11,445 nucleotides of DNA from Stephanodiscus triporus (taxonomy: Eukaryota; Bacillariophyta; Thalassiosirophyceae; Thalassiosirales; Thalassiosiraceae): the NCBI GenBank assembly GCA_036939755.1, contig JALLAZ010000888.1, positions 1 through 11,445 on the forward strand. Direction: 5' to 3'. The notes under the pieces were generated by a model that searched no databases, had not been told where the DNA came from, and was given only the letters and a program-made list of their open reading frames with translations. Shown piece by piece: positions 6,961 to 11,445 of this stretch (positions are counted from its first letter, which is position 1; each line of letters opens with the position of its first letter). The position numbers were made by a program, and so were the translations under genes.

Positions 6961-7723
6961 CTTTTATTCCGTTGGCATGCAGAAGATTCCCGACGTGTCG
7001 TCACCGATCCCTCGCAGAGGGGTTCCTGAGGCATGCAATCTTCGGCAGGAGGTGGTTAACAACCCTCTAGCCTGCCAAGATGGTATTTCTTCTGGAGATT
7101 CACTCCCCCGTCCGACGGATGAGAAGTCCGGATGTGGTTGCAAGAGTGGCTTCCAAAAAAAGGAGGACTTCACCACACATCCGGGCCTCGCCCCCCCACG
7201 ACCACCTGACGAATCCGGTGAACCCTCCTCCTCGTCCTTCCCAACGACCGCCATTCGTCGTAGTCCCTCCTTGGCATGGTTGCGACGACAGGGGGGGAAG
7301 GCATCCTCCTCATGCCCGGCTTCTTGCTTCCACGAGGCACTTAGTCCTCGTAGCCATTCACGGCCGGCGAATCGAGAATTCTGCACCGGCGGGCGGGTGT
7401 CCCCTCCCGTCGTCGTTGCACGCGAATCAATCCCCCCCACCGCCCCCTCTGAATCAATCGCCACTCCCCATCCCGCCAAGAACGCAATATCATTGTGTGT
7501 TGACTGTTTGTGCCGCGGATTGGGGGGGGATTTAGAGGACGAAGACGCCCTCGATCTCAACGGACGACGGGGAGGGGTAGTGGGATGGGAGGACGATGGT
7601 TGGAGGAGGGGTCGGTGGGGTTGTGGGCGGGGTTGCTTGCCGTCTGGTGGCGGCGAGGGGGGGACTAGGAGGGAGGTGTCCTCTCCGTCTTCTAGAGATA
7701 GATACGACCATTAGTTTGACACA
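6961..7723. other. GC-rich, strand-asymmetric block with long open frames on both strands
   Basis: Up to about 7480 the plus strand carries C-runs (for example 7190-7198 and 7434-7440); from about 7523 it carries G-runs. Open frames cover both strands: plus 6977-7714 (245 codons) and minus 7560-6964 (198 codons). They largely mirror each other, lack domains, and are biased to Pro, Ser, Gly and Arg, as expected from composition alone. Neither is called as a gene. The block may be a repeat element or a 5' flank of the gene at 7724. Confidence 0.4.
7569..7632 (+). other. Two canonical G-quadruplex motifs
   Basis: 7569-7589 has four G-runs of 3-4 with loops of 1, 4 and 2. 7608-7632 has four runs of 3-4 with loops of 5, 4 and 1. 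Both fit the G3+N1-7 rule on the plus strand, about 90-155 bp before the ATG at 7724. Confidence 0.7.
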
Positions 7724-8116
7724 ATGAGAATCTCTCGCCGGGGCGGCGCCGCCCTCGCAATCCTTGCGAGCCGCGGACACGTCGATGCGTTCCGCTGCCT
7801 TCCGCTGCTGTCGATGTCATCATTGTCAAGGTCGAGGTCAATGGCGACTCGCTGGAGAATGAGCGTTGCCGTAGTCATCATGGGCCTAAGACCTAAGACC
7901 GTGGAGAGGTAAGAATGATTGTTTTAGATGCTACTATTCTACTCTTCTTTGTCAATCTCATACTCCTTGCCGAATTCCAGATCGTCATTTTCAGGAACCG
8001 AGGCATCGGTCACAAATGAGGGGGTCAGGCGGAGGAGTGGGGGAAGGAGGCAACGCCCTTATCTCGTCGCGAACGAGTCTCATTCAAATACAGAGCACAT
8101 GCGAATAATTTGTTGA
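7724..8116 (+). CDS. Short hypothetical protein with possible plastid-targeting presequence
   Basis: Two exons are inferred, 7724-7908 and 7981-8116, giving about 106 residues. The intron 7909-7980 (72 bp) has donor GTAAGA and acceptor AATTCCAG and is phase 2. The N-terminus has a basic start, a hydrophobic stretch (AALAILAS), then HVDAFRCLPL followed by a Ser/Arg-rich region with no acidic residues (SMSSLSRSRSMATRWRMS). An A-F junction after a signal peptide and before a Ser-rich transit region is the hallmark of diatom bipartite plastid presequences. The Arg and His inside the hydrophobic part are atypical. The remaining sequence, about 50 residues rich in Arg, Ser and Glu, shows no enzyme domain, so this may be a broken gene, or later exons may be missed. 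It converges on the minus-strand exon ending at 8169. Confidence 0.35.
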
Positions 8117-8168
8117 GAGAACTCTCTTCCAAGTATGGAAAGACAATATTAAAATACATCGTTGCATC

Positions 8169-8438
8169 TCAATAGTCAGGCGTGTAATCATCATCACTGT
8201 CCGAGAGCGTCCTCTTCCTTCCCTTGGGCTTCTTTGCTGTCACCGCAACGGCTGAGGTGGAGGAGGGGCCAGCCTGTTGGTTGGTGGCCATCTTGGCGGC
8301 AGGCTTGGCATCTTCTCCGTCAGCAAGTTCGCGGGTCAGTCCATTTAGCATCGCCATAGCCTGGGACTGCATCTCGAGGGGGCGGAGGGTCAGCATTCCA
8401 ATCCAGGGTGATCTGCTCCCCCCCGTCCTTCGCTTCAC
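8169..8438 (-). CDS. C-terminal exon of an unrecognised, possibly nuclear, protein (5' part missing)
   Basis: The minus-strand frame ends in a tail that looks like real protein: a Met/Leu-rich helix-like part (EMQSQAMAMLNGLTREL), an Ala/Ser/Thr linker, then KKPKGRKRTLSDSDDDYTPD. The basic KKPKGRKR cluster followed by Ser-Asp acidic residues resembles a nuclear localisation signal beside casein-kinase-2-type sites. The codon at 8438 is GTG; the frame stays open upstream to 8513, so an exon boundary or start lies between, or the first ATG at 8396 is used. Upstream sequence runs into the duplicated segment around the N at 8541 and then antisense to the next gene, so earlier exons cannot be placed; a mis-join would explain that. 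No family is recognised. Confidence 0.4.
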   Translation of the reverse strand: MKRRTGGSRSPWIGMLTLRPLEMQSQAMAMLNGLTRELADGEDAKPAAKMATNQQAGPSSTSAVAVTAKKPKGRKRTLSDSDDDYTPDY

Positions 8439-8468
8439 CCTGATCGCGACGTACCTCAGCCGACCCGG

Positions 8469-8613
8469 CGAGCGACGGAATCGGATCTTATCTCGCTTAC
8501 TTGCACCGGCGATTCATGGAGGTCGAACGCGTCCCGAACGNCGAGCGACGGAATCGGATCTTATCTCGCTTACTTGCACCGGCGATTCATGGAGGTCGAA
8601 CGCGTCCCGAACG
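8469..8613. repeat. Exact 72-bp direct duplication around one ambiguous base (probable assembly join)
   Basis: 8469-8540 and 8542-8613 are identical, both running from CGAGCGACGG to GTCCCGAACG, separated by the only N in the window (8541). This is what results when two contig ends that overlap are joined with a gap symbol instead of being merged. The true locus probably has one copy. Annotation across it is unreliable on both strands. Confidence 0.9.
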
Positions 8614-10095
8614 GCGATGGAGAAGGTGTTAGTACGAGTACTGGCTTCTTGCATTGTGTCGATTGTCGCGACTTGGGGTGCGATGATTCGCTTCCCAAGG
8701 ACTGGATCGGCTTACTAGAGCCGGGAGAGAAGTTGAAACTGCTCTGGTCCGGTCCACGTGGCACATACGTTGAACGCCTAGAAAGTAGCGGCAATCTTAT
8801 GAGTGAACATGGAGATGATGATGAAGATGGCGAACTTGACAACGTAACTAATCCCGTCACCTTTCCTTCAATGGAAAGATTCTTTGGACAAGTAACGGAC
8901 GTAATGTACTACACCCCGAACTACAAAATCGCCTTCGCGCCTTTCCTCGGCAGATGCGTAAAATCCATGGACAGGTGGAATTCTTTCTTCGCCGAATTAT
9001 TCTTCGGTGGGACCGTCGGTCGAGCCCTAAGCATGCTGGACCTGTCGGACAGCAGCTGCCTTCATGTTAGGAGTCCTATAATGACAGTTCTGAATGACGA
9101 AACTGGGGAATACGAATTGCGCAAGAGGGTCGAAGAAGAGCTCGATGCATCCTTGCCGCTGCTGCCGATAAAAGCATACCTCAAAGCCAAGGGAAGCAGC
9201 CCAGCTAGGACTTGGTCGTCCAACCTGTTTGCCTCACTGCTGGAGTGCGACTGCCAGGAGTTGAGGGATATGGCAATCCATGCGCGTGAGTGGGCTATCA
9301 ACGACATAGCAAAGCACTCCGATGATCCAAAGTTGTCCGATGACGAAATTGGTGGTGGCGAATGGTTCCTCGCATATCTCAGACAATGTCACCGTGAAAT
9401 GTGAGTATCCTGTGTTGATTTTTTACACGTTGTGCCAGATGGAATGCAGTCTGAAGGGGGCTTGCTTATTCTTAAATAACTGCTGGGCAGGTCCTTCTGG
9501 GACAATATCGAGGACACATTTGCCCAGAAGCAAGCGTGCGGAGTTGTTCGTGTTGTTTTGATTGCCATTCTAAGATTGCTGCTAAAATTCCATGTTCTTT
9601 TTCAACCCCAGTTACAATGACATAGACCGAACAGATTGCGCTTTGTTGCTTCGCAAACGACATGCAGTTGGAGAGAAGAAAAAACATAAAATCGGAGATA
9701 TAGCCATACCCAGCTGCTCAAAAGGCTTTCAGTTGATCAATGAGGAATTATTACGTATTGATGGGAAGGCAGGGAAGCCTACTTTCAGCCAGGAGTCTGA
9801 GATAATGGCAAAAATAATGATCGACATATCCATGAATAAATTGGTTGATGCGTCCACGTTAGTAAAAATTGGCCAACTAATATCAAAAGACACAGCGAAG
9901 AACATGGTCGTTGTGTGTTACATGGGCACTGTGCATACCAGAGCTATTTGCGAGTTCTTTACCTCACCCCAGTATGGTTTCAAGAAGAAGATCTTCTGTG
10001 GTAAACAAGATTGGGGCGTTGAAGAAGGACGTATTCTGCACTTTCCGCCAGAGCTTTGGGATCCCAAATCTTTGTTCAATAACTCCAAATCATAA
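8589..10095 (+). CDS. Unrecognised 446-residue protein, three exons
   Basis: Exons are inferred at 8589-9400, 9491-9535 and 9612-10095. Intron 1 (9401-9490, 90 bp) has donor GTGAGT and acceptor TGGGCAG. Intron 2 (9536-9611, 76 bp) has the less usual donor GTGCGG and acceptor CAACCCCAG, and joins AQKQA to YNDIDRTDC in frame. The start is the first ATG in the frame; coding-like sequence continues upstream (SYLAYLHRRF) to a possible acceptor at 8458-8459, so an earlier exon may exist, hidden by the 72-bp duplication. Seen: a C-x2-C-x4-C group near residues 23-31, an acidic run near 73-84, a mixed alpha/beta central part, a Lys-rich patch (GEKKKHKIGD), and near the C-terminus a hydrophobic strand and helix (NMVVVCYMGTVHTRAICEFF) as in a Rossmann-like unit. 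There is no signal peptide or membrane segment. I do not recognise the family and offer no function. It ends 40 bp from the stop of the minus-strand desaturase. Confidence 0.7.
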
Positions 10096-10135
10096 TTCAA
10101 ATATCATTTTTGCACGATCTATTCTCAGGTATAGT

Positions 10136-11445
10136 TCATATTACATGCGCATCCATGCAGGCATAGAACTCTGGCTTTGCAAACACCATCGCCATGATTC
10201 GAAACACATTATCACTCGATCCCTTCCGATAAAACTCAGGTGCGATCTTTCTGAGCATTCCCAATTTATGGAGAGGAATAGTAGGAAAGTCGTGGTGCTC
10301 AAGATGATAGTTGGTTCCCAGTGTCAAAAGTGAGTACCATCTGCCAGCGTATGTTGAAGATGATGGTATGCAGTTTCCTGTTGCATGATCAACACTCGAT
10401 CCATGATTTGTCACGAACATGGCGCACGCAGGGTGAGGGGGGATAGACCACAATGTTTCCGAAAGATATAAAAACAGCATTGATTTCCATCCCGCCAACT
10501 TCCATAATAGTGCCCGTACCATAACTGCACATCGGCAATATCTGGCGCATTCGTCATGAAATTGCTGTGGTTTGTTAGGAAAGAAATAGTTTCTTCCCGT
10601 GATAGCGACTACCAAATCGTTGATGATGAGCATAAACCGCTCATACATGAATGACGACGCAAACGCAAGGGCGTTTTGAACAGTATGACCTTCATTCCAA
10701 GAATTGAATCCCATTTTGCTTATTGACAATGTAACACTCTTCTCTCCAAAATTGAATGTCGGTCCTACGTCCCCCTTGAGTTTCATTCGGTGCGCCACGA
10801 ACAAAACATCTCCGTCCTCGAAGTTGATTTGATCGGATTCGAATAATTGCTTTAGCGATGACGAACGCGCATCTCCCAGTGATTTATGATGAGTCAGATG
10901 CCCGTATTTGAGATAAAGATAATAACCAAATGCCGATGGCATCGACCCCCAGAACAAAAGTGAGTCCTGAAGGTATCTTCGTTTGACCCCGAAGAAATTT
11001 TGTCGCCTTTTATTTAACAAAGATCCATGCAAACCATCATGCAATATCTGTAGCGTCCAAAGAGAAAGTATAGAACCGGGGAACAATGCCATAAGCGCAA
11101 CTTGACGTGGGTGCAACCTTCCACTCAGCACCGATAGTGCAAACAGCGACGCATTGGACAAAATTAGGAGCGACAACGCCAGGTAGTGGCTGCTCGAATC
11201 GCGTTCCAACGGACCAATTTTATCGCCGTACTTTTCGAGCATTAGGCGTCGTCTTTCTTTGTGCCACTTCGCGGCGGGGGAGAAGATCGAGTTTTGGCGA
11301 TCCTCTTGTGATGATAGGAGCGGGTTGGCATCCACTAAGGAATGAGTGGCTGAAGTTGACGACGACGATGACCGTAGTGCCGTGATCGCTATGCGGGTCA
11401 ATCGGCCCTGTTTGGGCGACAGAGAACAATAGCAGTGCACTGATG
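10136..11445 (-). CDS. Membrane fatty acyl/sphingolipid desaturase, delta-4 desaturase-like, 5' end missing
   Basis: The intron-free minus-strand frame runs to the window edge. The codon at 11440 is GTG and the frame is still open, so the true start lies outside; at least 434 residues are present. Numbered from 11440, the three His boxes of the membrane di-iron desaturases are HDGLH (134-138), HLTHH (181-185) and HLEHH (379-383). The stretch around box 3, NYHLEHHDFPTIP then LRKIAPEFY, closely follows the sphingolipid delta-4 (dihydroceramide) desaturase signature NEHHDFPNIP. Hydrophobic spans occur at about 87-106, 113-132, 158-178, 255-280 and 303-330. Such enzymes insert a double bond into an acyl or long-chain base using O2 and electrons from cytochrome b5 or ferredoxin. 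The Ser/Thr-rich, basic N-terminus (ALRSSSSSTSATHS) could be part of an organelle presequence. Box 2 lacks the delta-4 consensus context, so the substrate is uncertain. Confidence 0.85.
   Translation of the reverse strand, partial: SVHCYCSLSPKQGRLTRIAITALRSSSSSTSATHSLVDANPLLSSQEDRQNSIFSPAAKWHKERRRLMLEKYGDKIGPLERDSSSHYLALSLLILSNASLFALSVLSGRLHPRQVALMALFPGSILSLWTLQILHDGLHGSLLNKRRQNFFGVKRRYLQDSLLFWGSMPSAFGYYLYLKYGHLTHHKSLGDARSSSLKQLFESDQINFEDGDVLFVAHRMKLKGDVGPTFNFGEKSVTLSISKMGFNSWNEGHTVQNALAFASSFMYERFMLIINDLVVAITGRNYFFPNKPQQFHDECARYCRCAVMVRALLWKLAGWKSMLFLYLSETLWSIPPHPACAMFVTNHGSSVDHATGNCIPSSSTYAGRWYSLLTLGTNYHLEHHDFPTIPLHKLGMLRKIAPEFYRKGSSDNVFRIMAMVFAKPEFYACMDAHVI

Noticed and set aside
7036..7080. 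Hairpin-like sequence near the GGTTAAC, considered as a tRNA or terminator
   Set aside because: The stem is imperfect and no T-arm consensus or cloverleaf could be drawn.
6977..7714. 245-codon plus-strand and 198-codon minus-strand frames
   Set aside because: They overlap each other almost fully, and their Pro/Ser/Arg/Gly bias is explained by GC-rich runs. No initiation or splice logic supports either.
8224..8718. 164-codon plus-strand frame through the N
   Set aside because: It crosses the artefactual duplication, reads the N as an unknown residue, and is antisense to a more protein-like minus-strand tail.

Overview
The window looks like nuclear DNA of a microalga, most probably a centric diatom of the Thalassiosira type; this is inferred, not proven. 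Supporting signs are short GT-AG introns (72-189 bp), secreted low-complexity Ser/Met and Pro/Thr proteins, RXL motifs like those in diatom silica-associated precursors, a presequence resembling a diatom plastid bipartite signal, and a Cys-repeat protein. There is no bacterial operon structure, ribosome binding site, RNA gene or CRISPR array.

Left half (1-6150): four genes of one apparently related family, three on the plus strand (201-1154, 3342-4304, 5024-6148) and one on the minus strand (2667-2113). Each encodes a signal peptide, a short Arg/Lys-rich segment, an R-x-L tripeptide, a tract with Ser-Met repeats, and (except the minus gene) a Pro/Thr stalk. Each then has a single phase-2 intron just before a tiny last exon of 20-24 hydrophobic residues that ends the protein, as a GPI-attachment signal or C-terminal anchor would. 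The codon split by the intron is Ser or Gly in all four. All four intron lengths (135, 189, 117, 117) are multiples of three. Retention would truncate two of the proteins before the anchor and insert 39 residues in the other two. This cluster is the most interesting content of the window: probably a family of cell-surface or cell-wall proteins, function unknown.

Middle (6150-8620): a gene-poor stretch, then a GC-rich, strand-asymmetric block with two G-quadruplex motifs, a short two-exon gene whose N-terminus resembles a plastid-targeting signal (7724-8116), the C-terminal exon of a minus-strand protein with a basic, nuclear-localisation-like tail (8438-8169), and an exact 72-bp duplication flanking a single N, which looks like an assembly join.

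Right part (8589-11445): a three-exon gene for an unrecognised 446-residue protein, and tail-to-tail with it (40 bp between stops) a minus-strand membrane desaturase with three His boxes, closest to the sphingolipid delta-4 desaturase group, whose start lies outside the window.
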